Below, in pieces: positions 5,676-12,296 of a stretch of DNA of 12,296 nucleotides. This DNA comes from Lachnospiraceae bacterium (GTDB lineage: Bacteria > Bacillota > Clostridia > Lachnospirales > Lachnospiraceae). The translations under genes and the position numbers were made by a program. Within the stretch, counting starts at the first letter, position 1; each line of letters opens with the position of its first letter. The notes below the pieces were generated by a model. The model did no database searches. It was not told the origin of the DNA and saw only the letters and a program-made list of their open reading frames with translations. The stretch is taken from NCBI GenBank assembly GCA_021153185.1, contig JAGKTY010000043.1:1-12296 (forward strand). Direction: 5' to 3'.

Positions 5676-6923
5676 ATGACAAGAGCATTTTTGCCGGCAG
5701 ATGTGATGCTGCCAAAACAAACAGTCGATTTCCAAAAGTGGGCGGTCATCGCATGTGACCAGTTCACAAGCGACAGAGGCTTTTGGGCAGAAGTAGAGCA
5801 GGAGGTATCAGGCGTGCCTTCCACGTACCGTCTGATTTTGCCGGAAGTGTATTTGGAAGATGCAGATGTAAAAGACAGACTGGCAGAAATCAGAAACACA
5901 ATGGATACTTATGTGAAGGACGGCTTATTTGACACCTATGAGAATGCACTCATTTATATAGAAAGAACGGACAGCGTCGGAAATATCCGGGCGGGTGTTG
6001 TCGGATGTGTTGACCTTGAACAGTATGATTTTGCAGTCGGAAGCACTTCCCTCATTCGTGCGACGGAGGCAACTGTTGTGGAACGAATCCCACCGCGCGT
6101 GCGCATCCGCGAAAATGCAAGCATCGAGCTTCCGCATATTATGCTGCTTGTTGATGATGCAAAGAAGAGATTGATCGAGAAGCTTTCCGGGGAAACGCAG
6201 TCCATGCGCAAAGTCTATGACTTTACCTTGATGCAGGGAAGCGGACATCTAAAGGGCTGGCTTCTTTCCAAAGAGCAGACAGAAGTGTTTCTTCAGACAA
6301 TTGATGACATTGCGGCAGAGCAAACAGATGCTAGCGGCAATCTGCTGCTGTTTGCAATGGGTGATGGCAATCATTCACTCGCGACAGCCAAAACGTATTA
6401 TGAGCAGCTCAAAAAGGAACATCCAAACGAAGACTTGTCAAAGCATCCGGCAAGATATGCGCTCTGTGAGCTTGTAAACTTACATAGTGATGCCCTGCAG
6501 TTTGAGGCCATTCACCGCATTGTGACAGAGGTTGACACACCTCACCTGCTTGCGCACATGACAGAGGAGCTCGGCATGTGTCATGAAGGAGACGGACAGA
6601 AGCGTTACATGGTTATTGACGGGGAAAAACAGCCAATTACGTTTTCGAAGGCGACGTCCAATCTGACCGTTGGAACACTGCAGAACTTCCTGGATGATTA
6701 TCTGAAACAATATGGCGGTAAGATTGATTATATTCATGGAGAGGATGCACTGATTGCGCTGACAGGGCAAGCGCGCAGCATCGGATTTTTGTTGCCGGAG
6801 ATTCAAAAGGAAGAACTTTTCCCGTCCGTTCAGGCAGATGGGGTGCTTCCAAGAAAAACATTTTCGATGGGACATGCAAAGGATAAGCGTTATTATATGG
6901 AATGCCGCATGATCCGCGCATAA
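5676..6923 (+). CDS. DUF1015 family protein (COG4198-like)
   Basis: A cytoplasmic protein of 415 residues covering the full DUF1015 length. It shows the family's hallmark block GDGNHSLATAKTYY (about 229-242), the segment PARYALCELVNLHSDALQ with an EAIHRIV continuation (about 258-283), PPRVRIRENASIELPHIMLL (about 139-158), and the C-terminal RKTFSMGHAKDKRYYMECR. The GDGNHS block looks like an active or ligand site. I do not know a firmly established reaction for this family and assign none. ATG 5676 is preferred to ATG 5670 because AGGAG (5665-5669) would directly touch the latter. No promoter fits between the terminator at 5624-5656 and this start, so expression needs readthrough or a promoter inside the preceding gene. 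There are no metabolic partner genes next to it. Confidence 0.85.
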   Translation: MTRAFLPADVMLPKQTVDFQKWAVIACDQFTSDRGFWAEVEQEVSGVPSTYRLILPEVYLEDADVKDRLAEIRNTMDTYVKDGLFDTYENALIYIERTDSVGNIRAGVVGCVDLEQYDFAVGSTSLIRATEATVVERIPPRVRIRENASIELPHIMLLVDDAKKRLIEKLSGETQSMRKVYDFTLMQGSGHLKGWLLSKEQTEVFLQTIDDIAAEQTDASGNLLLFAMGDGNHSLATAKTYYEQLKKEHPNEDLSKHPARYALCELVNLHSDALQFEAIHRIVTEVDTPHLLAHMTEELGMCHEGDGQKRYMVIDGEKQPITFSKATSNLTVGTLQNFLDDYLKQYGGKIDYIHGEDALIALTGQARSIGFLLPEIQKEELFPSVQADGVLPRKTFSMGHAKDKRYYMECRMIRA

Positions 6924-6929
6924 GTTTCG

Positions 6930-6958
6930 TTGCACTTTTTGGCAGTGCATAGTATAAT
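6930..6958 (+). promoter_or_regulatory. promoter of the MBOAT operon
   Basis: TTGCAC (6930-6935), a 17-base spacer and a perfect TATAAT (6953-6958) are present. TGCAC (6931-6935) and GTGCA (6945-6949) form an inverted repeat with 9 bases between, overlapping the -35 and spacer, a possible operator. The start near 6965 gives a ~70-base leader before ATG 7033. Confidence 0.75.
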
Positions 6959-7032
6959 TGTTGTGACAAAATGCTATGTTAAGAATAGACACAAATGCAT
7001 AATATTATTGGGATGGAAAGGAATCGGTCACA

Positions 7033-8511
7033 ATGCTGTTTAATTCAGTCGATTACTTACTGTTTTTCCCGATTGTATCGCTTCTTTACTTTATCATACC
7101 AAAGAAGCTTCGGAATATCTGGCTCCTTGCAGCCAGTTATTTCTTTTACATGAACTGGAATGCAAAGTACGCATTGCTTCTTGCGTTTTCCACCATTGTC
7201 ACATATGGATGTGCGCTCTTCATTGATCATGTTCCAAAAGAAAAAAAGTGGATCAGGCGCTGTGGACTATGGGGATGTATTTTCATCAATCTGGGATTAC
7301 TGTTCTATTTTAAATATACAAATTTTATTATCGAAAATATCAACCGTGCGTTGCGATTGCTTCATCAAAATGGGCAGCTGCCGCTGATGGATATCGTGTT
7401 GCCGGTCGGCATCTCGTTTTTTATCTTTCAGGCGCTCGGATATACAATCGATGTGTACAGGCAAAGCGTGAAGCCGACGAAAAACGTGCTCCGCTATGCC
7501 CTTTTTGTGTCGTTTTTTCCGCAGCTTGTTGCCGGACCGATCGAGCGGAGCGCAAACCTTCTGCCGCAGTTTGAAAAAACGCACACGTTTGACGTTGAGA
7601 GAATCAGGCGTGGTCTTTTGCAGATGCTCTGGGGACTTTTCATGAAAATTGTCATTGCAGACAATCTCGCCGGTACGGTTACGATGATTTATGACAATTA
7701 CGGGGCATACAGCGGTGTAGAGATCGTGCTTGCTACGATGATGTTTGCAATTCAGATTTATTGTGATTTTGGCGGATATTCCAATATCGCAATCGGAAGT
7801 GCGAAGGTGCTTGGCTTTACACTGATGGAAAATTTCCAAAGTCCGTATATTTCGGAGAGTATTTCGGAGTTTTGGAGACGCTGGCATATTTCCCTGACGA
7901 AGTGGTTTACCGATTATGTGTATATTCCGCTTGGCGGCAGCAGAAAGGGGCAGGTTAGAACCATTGTCAATACGCTGATTGTCTTTTTTGTCAGCGGTTT
8001 ATGGCATGGTGCGCAGTGGACGTTTATCGCATGGGGCGTGCTCAATGGAATCTATTTGATTGTCGAAAAGAATACCATCGATGTACGCAGGAAATTAAGA
8101 CAAACACTTCATATTAAGGAAGATACGTTCAGCTATCATTTGTGGCAGAGAATCTATACCTTTTTCTGGGTAAGCCTATCTTGGATGTTCTTTCGGGCGA
8201 CGGGGCTTAAGAGTGTGCTTTTGATGCTTCGTCAGATTGTGACCAAATTTGAAGGACACAAACTGTTTGGGTGGACCATCAACAACATCGGCATGGAGCC
8301 GCAGACATTGATCGTTGTGCTGATTGCAATTACGTTATTGTTTGTGGTAGATGATTGGAAGTACAAAGGAAATGATGCGATTGCCTTTGTATTTAGGCAG
8401 GGATTTGTATTCAGATGGTGTGTGTATTTGGGCCTTTTATTTACCATCATTATGTTTGGTGCGTACGGGTATGAATTCACACAGACGGAATTTATATATT
8501 TCCAGTTCTGA
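7033..8511 (+). CDS. MBOAT family membrane O-acyltransferase (AlgI/DltB-like)
   Basis: A polytopic membrane protein of 492 residues, typical of AlgI/PatA/DltB-type acyltransferases, which move acyl groups from a cytoplasmic donor across the membrane to an extracellular polymer. The family landmarks are clear: N-terminal LFNSVDYLLFFPIVSLLYF, PQLVAGPIER (163-172), EFWRRWHISLTKWF with His285, YIPLGGSR (297-304), and SGLWHGAQWTF containing the invariant catalytic-type His325. AAAGGA (7017-7022) lies ten bases before the ATG, slightly far but acceptable. It is the first gene of a tight + strand run; the next gene (an SGNH-like protein) starts 32 bases on and is its probable functional partner. Which polymer and which acyl group cannot be told; acetylation of an exopolysaccharide, teichoic acid or peptidoglycan are the usual choices. 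Confidence 0.92.
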   Translation: MLFNSVDYLLFFPIVSLLYFIIPKKLRNIWLLAASYFFYMNWNAKYALLLAFSTIVTYGCALFIDHVPKEKKWIRRCGLWGCIFINLGLLFYFKYTNFIIENINRALRLLHQNGQLPLMDIVLPVGISFFIFQALGYTIDVYRQSVKPTKNVLRYALFVSFFPQLVAGPIERSANLLPQFEKTHTFDVERIRRGLLQMLWGLFMKIVIADNLAGTVTMIYDNYGAYSGVEIVLATMMFAIQIYCDFGGYSNIAIGSAKVLGFTLMENFQSPYISESISEFWRRWHISLTKWFTDYVYIPLGGSRKGQVRTIVNTLIVFFVSGLWHGAQWTFIAWGVLNGIYLIVEKNTIDVRRKLRQTLHIKEDTFSYHLWQRIYTFFWVSLSWMFFRATGLKSVLLMLRQIVTKFEGHKLFGWTINNIGMEPQTLIVVLIAITLLFVVDDWKYKGNDAIAFVFRQGFVFRWCVYLGLLFTIIMFGAYGYEFTQTEFIYFQF

Positions 8512-8543
8512 CGATTTGATTTGAACCGGTTTGGGAGAAAAAC

Positions 8544-9497
8544 GTGACAAAGAAAACAATACAACTTTTTGTCAAATTAATAGTGGTGGCAGTCATCCTA
8601 TTCGTTTTTTCATTTGTGGTTGTGATGCCGCAGTATGGCGGAAATTATCAGGCCAGTATGGTGGATAAGATAAGCAGGCTGCAGTCGATTGAAGGACCAA
8701 AGATTGTGCTGCTTGGAAATTCCAATCTTGCGTTTGGAATGAACAGTGAACGGCTTTCGCAGCTGACAGGGATGCCGGTCGTCAACATGGGACTTCACGG
8801 CGGTGTCGGTAATGCGTTCAACGAGTCGGTCGCAAAGCTCAATGTGTGCGAAGGGGATATTTACATCATCGTGCATGACAACTGGTCTGACAATGATACC
8901 ATCAAGAATCCGGAGCTTGCGTGGATTACGATGGAAAATCATCCGCAGCTTTTGCGGCTGATCAGATGGAAGGACATTCCTTCCCTTGCAAAGGCATTTC
9001 CGACGTATCTTCGCAAGTGTGTGCATATGTGGGGAACGCAGACCGGCAATGCGGAGCAGACAAATGCGTACCGGAGAAGTGCATTTAATGAATATGGGGA
9101 TAACATTTATCCAAGACCGCAGACAGAGGGGGAAATAGAGCTTGAAAAGGTGACCATCAACCCGGTGAGCGATGAGGCCGCGAACCGCGTGAAGAAGCTG
9201 CAGGCATATCTGGAAGCGCGCGGCGCGACGTTATATGTGGCAGGGTACCCGATCTGCGTGAGTGACAAAACGCCCACAGAGGCGGAGTATGATGCATTTG
9301 AAGCGGATCTGAAGCAAAAGCTTGGGCATACGGATGCGCACCCGATTGTCATCAGCCATTACAACGATTACCGGTATGATTTGTCCTATTTTTATGACAG
9401 TTATTTACACCTGACAGATGCAGGAATTATACTTCGTACAGATCAATTGTATCAGGATATCACCAATGTGCAGCCTCAAATGGCTGGCAGCAGATAA
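8544..9497 (+). CDS. membrane-anchored SGNH-like protein, partner of the MBOAT
   Basis: A 317-residue protein with one N-terminal membrane anchor (about 7-28, VKLIVVAVILFVFSFVVV), leaving the rest outside the cell. LLGNSNLAFGMNS at 56-68 has the Gly-x-Ser of SGNH block I (probable nucleophile Ser60). NMGLHGG (81-87) fits the block II region. YFYDSYLHLTDAG near the C-terminus supplies a candidate acid/base pair Asp285 and His289, spaced one residue wider than the usual DxxH. Such proteins (AlgJ/AlgX, PatB, DltD types) finish the transfer begun by an MBOAT channel; overall similarity is too low for me to pick one type. GTG at 8544 is supported by GGGAG (8533-8537), six bases before it. It is co-transcribed with the MBOAT gene by position. 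Confidence 0.75.
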   Translation: MTKKTIQLFVKLIVVAVILFVFSFVVVMPQYGGNYQASMVDKISRLQSIEGPKIVLLGNSNLAFGMNSERLSQLTGMPVVNMGLHGGVGNAFNESVAKLNVCEGDIYIIVHDNWSDNDTIKNPELAWITMENHPQLLRLIRWKDIPSLAKAFPTYLRKCVHMWGTQTGNAEQTNAYRRSAFNEYGDNIYPRPQTEGEIELEKVTINPVSDEAANRVKKLQAYLEARGATLYVAGYPICVSDKTPTEAEYDAFEADLKQKLGHTDAHPIVISHYNDYRYDLSYFYDSYLHLTDAGIILRTDQLYQDITNVQPQMAGSR

Positions 9498-9518
9498 ATC
9501 AGATGAAGGAGAAACGAA

Positions 9519-10709
9519 ATGGTAGTACAAAAATTCAAAGACATGCTCTCGGCAAAATCAGTCATCAGAGAGCTTTCTGTCAAAGCGACACAAAGAGGAA
9601 AAGAGATCGGATATGACAACGTATTTGATTACAGTCTTGGCAATCCGTCTGTTCCGGTTCCAAAGAAATTTCATGATGTCATCAAGCGTCTGTTAGATGA
9701 GACGGATCCGCTTATGCTGCATGGATATAGTGAGAGTCATGGTATTGCCGAGGTTCGACAGGCGGTTGCCGAGTCGCTTGCACGCAGATTTGATATCCCG
9801 TATACAATGGATGATATTTTTATGACGTCCGGTGCGGCAGGCGCTATGGCGCATGCAGTCCGCGCAATTGCAAATCCGGGAGAGGATATTATTACCTTTG
9901 CACCATATTTCCCGGAGTACAATCACTATGTTGGCGGAGCAGGTGTAAATCTCAAGGTTGTTCCGGCAGATACGACATCGTTCCAGATTAATTTTGAGGC
10001 TTTTGAGGCAATGCTTTCGGAAAATACGGCAGCAGTTCTGATTAATACACCGAACAACCCATCCGGCATCGTGTATTCGACAGAGACAATTCAGAAGCTT
10101 GCCGACATTTTAAAGAAAAAAAGCGCAGAAAATGGCAGAGATATTTATATCATTTCGGATGAGCCATATCGCGAAATTGTATTTGAGGGTGTGGACAGTC
10201 CGTGCGTTTCCAAATTTTACGACAACACCATTGTATGCTACTCGTTCAGTAAATCACTTTCCCTTCCGGGTGAGCGTATCGGTTATGTAGCGGTCAATCC
10301 GGCTTGTGAGGACGCTGAGACGATTGTACATATGTGTACACAGATTTCAAGAGGAACAGGTCATAACTGCCCATCAAGTGTCATTCAGCTTGCCGTGGCA
10401 GAAATGCTTGAAGAGACAGCAGAGCTTTCTGTCTATGAAACCAACATGAATATTTTGTATGAGGAACTCACAAAGCTCGGATTTGAAATTGTCAAACCGG
10501 GCGGAACGTTCTACATGTTCCCAAAAGCACTCGAGGAGGATGCAAAGGTATTTTGTGAAAAGGCACTCAAGTATGATCTTGTACTTGTGCCGGCCGACAG
10601 CTTTGGATGTCCGGGCTTTTTCCGTATCGCATATTGTGTACAGACAGAAAAGGTGAAACGCTCAATTGAAGCGTTCCGCAAATTTGTGGAAACAGAATAT
10701 CATAAATAG
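9519..10709 (+). CDS. class I/II PLP-dependent aminotransferase
   Basis: A full-length fold type I aminotransferase of 396 residues, of the aspartate aminotransferase-like kind common in Clostridia. Key positions are present: DYSLGNPSVPVP near the N-terminus, TSGAAGAM phosphate-side loop (103-110), NTPNNPSG with Asn180, SDEPYRE with Asp214 and Tyr217, the Schiff-base lysine in YSFSKSLSLPGERIGY (Lys245, with Arg253), and the substrate-carboxylate arginine in GFFRIAYC (Arg369). The amino donor and acceptor are not readable from sequence; annotation as aspartate aminotransferase would be only a guess. AAGGAG (9506-9511) precedes the ATG by seven bases. It lies 21 bases after the SGNH gene and 8 before uppP, so it is in the same transcript. 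It may be an unrelated passenger or supply an amino sugar or amino acid for the envelope. Confidence 0.9.
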   Translation: MVVQKFKDMLSAKSVIRELSVKATQRGKEIGYDNVFDYSLGNPSVPVPKKFHDVIKRLLDETDPLMLHGYSESHGIAEVRQAVAESLARRFDIPYTMDDIFMTSGAAGAMAHAVRAIANPGEDIITFAPYFPEYNHYVGGAGVNLKVVPADTTSFQINFEAFEAMLSENTAAVLINTPNNPSGIVYSTETIQKLADILKKKSAENGRDIYIISDEPYREIVFEGVDSPCVSKFYDNTIVCYSFSKSLSLPGERIGYVAVNPACEDAETIVHMCTQISRGTGHNCPSSVIQLAVAEMLEETAELSVYETNMNILYEELTKLGFEIVKPGGTFYMFPKALEEDAKVFCEKALKYDLVLVPADSFGCPGFFRIAYCVQTEKVKRSIEAFRKFVETEYHK

Positions 10710-10717
10710 GAGGGTCT

Positions 10718-11557
10718 ATGCTGGAATTTTTAAAAGCGATATTGTTCGGTATTGTGGAAGGTATTACGGAATGGCTTCCGATCAGCAGCACCGGACATAT
10801 GATTTTGCTTGACGAATTTGTCAAATTAAATGTATCGCCGGAGTTTTGGGATTTGTTTCTGGTTGTCATTCAGCTTGGCGCGATTATGGCAGTTGTTCTT
10901 TTGTATTTCAAAAAGATATGGCCATTCGGGATTGACCATGAGACAAAGCAGATTGAGATTAAGCTGAGTATTTTCAGACTCTGGTTTAAAATCCTTGTTG
11001 CGTGTATTCCTGCAGCGATTGTCGGACTTTTGTTCGACGATATTTTGGAGAAGTATTTGTACAATTTTCCAACCGTTGCCGCCATGCTGATTATTTTTGG
11101 TATCTTGTTTATTGTCATTGAAAAAATCAATGCGGATAAAAAGCCAAAGGTGAGAAAGCTTAGTGAACTGACTTATAAGGATGCAGTGATTATCGGAATG
11201 TTTCAGCTGATTGCAGCTATTTTTCCGGGCACCTCGCGCTCGGGTGCGACGATTATCGGCGCGCTGATGATCGGGGTATCAAGAACGGTGGCAGCAGAGT
11301 TTACATTTTTTCTTGCGATTCCGGTTATGTTTGGCGCCAGTCTCTTAAAGCTCCTTAAGTTTGTATTAAAGAGTACCGCGGTTGTTACAACGATGGAACT
11401 TGGTATTTTGGCAGTGGGTGTCATTGTTGCATTCCTCGTTTCTATCTTTGTCATCCGATTCTTAATGGGATATATTAAGAAGAATAATTTCATTCCGTTT
11501 GGCTATTACCGCATCATTTTGGGTGCCATTTTACTTGTTTATTACGTGTTTTTGTAA
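10718..11557 (+). CDS. uppP: undecaprenyl-diphosphate phosphatase
   Basis: A 279-residue polytopic membrane protein matching the UppP/BacA family in length and motifs. GIVEGITEWLPISSTGH (11-27) contains the catalytic glutamates Glu14 and Glu18, the serines and His27. PGTSRSGAT (170-178) contains the essential Arg174. The enzyme hydrolyses undecaprenyl diphosphate to the monophosphate, recycling the lipid carrier for peptidoglycan, teichoic acid and capsule building; overproduction gives bacitracin resistance in several bacteria. The ribosome site AGGAGG (10708-10713) overlaps the stop codon of the aminotransferase, indicating coupled translation. It is the last gene of the run starting at 7033, and its presence there fits a surface-polymer theme. 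Confidence 0.96.
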   Translation: MLEFLKAILFGIVEGITEWLPISSTGHMILLDEFVKLNVSPEFWDLFLVVIQLGAIMAVVLLYFKKIWPFGIDHETKQIEIKLSIFRLWFKILVACIPAAIVGLLFDDILEKYLYNFPTVAAMLIIFGILFIVIEKINADKKPKVRKLSELTYKDAVIIGMFQLIAAIFPGTSRSGATIIGALMIGVSRTVAAEFTFFLAIPVMFGASLLKLLKFVLKSTAVVTTMELGILAVGVIVAFLVSIFVIRFLMGYIKKNNFIPFGYYRIILGAILLVYYVFL

Positions 11558-11562
11558 AATTT

Positions 11563-11594
11563 TTGCATAATGAACCGTAAATTTGCATTATAAT
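11563..11594 (+). promoter_or_regulatory. weak candidate promoter after uppP
   Basis: TTGCAT (11563-11568) precedes CATTAT (11586-11591) by 17 bases and a perfect TATAAT (11589-11594) by 20. Either could drive a short untranslated transcript through the structured intergenic bases 11595-11756. No coding sequence follows before the next promoter, so this rests on pattern alone. Confidence 0.3.
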
Positions 11595-11756
11595 AGCACA
11601 GGTCTGTGTAAAATGCCTTAAGGAAGCAAAAAAAAACACTGTTTTTAATGCAGTTTTCCTAAATAAAAAATTCCTTATCAGACAATTCTTGCAAGAAAAC
11701 GATAGACGAGAGCATGAGAATGCCCTAAAAATAGGGCTTTGAGGGCTTTTTGGGCG
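11595..11756 (+). other. structured intergenic region with terminator-like hairpins
   Basis: Several short stems occur in this gene-free stretch. ACTG (11638-11641) pairs with CAGT (11651-11654) beside a nine-A run (11628-11636), a weak terminator reading leftwards and a poor one rightwards. GCAT-GAGA-ATGC spans 11712-11723. GCCCTA (11722-11727) pairs with TAGGGC (11732-11737) around AAAA. The same GCCCT arm can instead pair with AGGGC (11742-11746), which is followed by TTTTT (11747-11751), or with GGGC at 11752-11755. The hairpins at the right end are the most likely stop for the uppP operon. Confidence 0.45.
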
Positions 11757-11785
11757 TTGACAGAAAATGTAAAAAGCGATACACT
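11757..11785 (+). promoter_or_regulatory. promoter of the DUF6465-type gene
   Basis: A consensus TTGACA (11757-11762) and TACACT (11780-11785) are spaced by 17 bases. The start near 11792 gives a leader of about 60 bases without clear secondary structure. The -35 directly follows the last GGGC of the upstream hairpin region. Confidence 0.75.
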
Positions 11786-11851
11786 CACTTATGATAAAAC
11801 AAAACATTAAGATGTGAAGCATGCATATTTGTATTTGAAGGGAGAAAAGAT

Positions 11852-12280
11852 ATGGCTAACACAACAATTAAAGCAGCTGTGAAAGCAGCAGCAAAACCAG
11901 CAGCAAAAGTAGAAGAAGTTAAGGCAGCAGTTGCACCTGCAAAGGTTGAGGCACCAAAGGCAGCAGCAGAGAAGAAACCGGCTGCAAAGAAAGCTACAAC
12001 AGCAAAGAAAGCAACTACAGCAAAGAAAGCTACAACAGCAAAGAAAGAAGCAGCTCCTGCAGCTAAGAAAGAAGCAGCTGTAACAGCAGTTGTAAACTTC
12101 CAGTTCGCAGGCAAATCATACACAACAGAAGATCTTGTAAAAATCACAAAAGACGTATGGAAATACGATCTCGGTAAAAAACCGGCAGATTTAAAAACAG
12201 TTGAATTATATGTTAAACCGGAAGAAAGCTTAACATACTACGTAATCAACGGAGAAATTACAGGAAGCTTCGCAATCTAA
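11852..12280 (+). CDS. DUF6465-type small protein with Ala/Lys/Thr-rich N-terminal tail
   Basis: A 142-residue protein in two parts. Residues 1-78 are almost entirely Ala, Lys, Thr, Val, Glu and Pro, strongly basic, with three tandem KKATTA units; this resembles histone H1-like bacterial tails and is probably disordered. Residues ~80-142 form a compact conserved module, VNFQFAGKSYTTEDL, then VWKYDLGKK and VELYVKPEESLTYYVINGE ending GSFAI, which I recognise as the DUF6465 pattern common in Lachnospiraceae; no function is established that I know. There is no signal peptide or membrane span, so it is cytoplasmic, possibly DNA- or RNA-associated through the basic tail (inference). The AAGGGAG site (11838-11844), seven bases from the ATG, and a near-consensus promoter suggest high expression. 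Confidence 0.8.
   Translation: MANTTIKAAVKAAAKPAAKVEEVKAAVAPAKVEAPKAAAEKKPAAKKATTAKKATTAKKATTAKKEAAPAAKKEAAVTAVVNFQFAGKSYTTEDLVKITKDVWKYDLGKKPADLKTVELYVKPEESLTYYVINGEITGSFAI
11987..12040 (+). repeat. three tandem 18-bp coding repeats
   Basis: Three consecutive 18-base units (11987-12004, 12005-12022, 12023-12040) encode KKATTA, and a fourth begins at 12041. Units 1 and 3 are identical; unit 2 differs by two synonymous third-position changes. The copy number may vary between strains by slippage without shifting frame. Confidence 0.85.
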
Positions 12281-12296
12281 TTACATATAATGAATA

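Noticed and set aside
11785..12147. Minus-strand Ala/Phe-rich 120-codon frame opposite the DUF6465-type gene
   Set aside because: It is the mirror of the Lys/Ala-rich coding repeats; the + strand frame has the promoter, ribosome site and conserved C-terminal module.

Overview
The window looks like chromosomal DNA of a gut-type Clostridia, most likely a Lachnospiraceae member. The grounds are moderate GC content, strong AGGAGG-type ribosome sites, sigma-A-like promoters with 17-bp spacers, an ammonium transporter fused to a PII domain, a DUF1015 protein, and a DUF6465-type protein with an Ala/Lys/Thr-rich tail. I see no phage, transposase, integrase, CRISPR array, rRNA or tRNA. The genus is inferred from memory of the families, not from a search.

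Layout. Bases 1-555 hold no convincing protein gene. The first ~245 bases fold on the + strand into a run of strong hairpins (a candidate structured RNA), followed by a dense block of G-runs, a minus-strand terminator, a 28-nt perfect palindrome and a second terminator hairpin. A cyclophilin-type prolyl isomerase runs leftwards (556-1077) from its own promoter. All later genes are on the + strand: a GNAT acetyltransferase with an extra N-terminal domain (1229-2017); an ammonium channel with a C-terminal PII domain (2198-3964), which has an attenuator-like terminator in its leader and a terminator behind it; a secreted multidomain beta-rich protein (4269-5603); and a DUF1015 protein (5676-6923) whose ribosome site directly abuts a terminator.

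A promoter at 6930-6958 then starts what looks like a four-gene operon: an MBOAT acyltransferase, an SGNH-like partner, a class I/II PLP aminotransferase and undecaprenyl-diphosphate phosphatase UppP (7033-11557). The first two form the usual membrane acyltransferase plus extracytoplasmic SGNH pair that O-acylates a surface polymer. UppP recycles the lipid carrier used to build such polymers. The aminotransferase may only be a passenger. A structured intergenic region of ~290 bases leads to the last gene, a short DUF6465-type protein (11852-12280) with a histone-H1-like low-complexity tail and its own strong promoter.

Most of the unexplained signal is not in the proteins. It lies in the first 500 bases, in the leaders of the ammonium channel and DUF1015 genes, and in the intergenic region before the last gene. 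No complete new defence or mobile system is visible.
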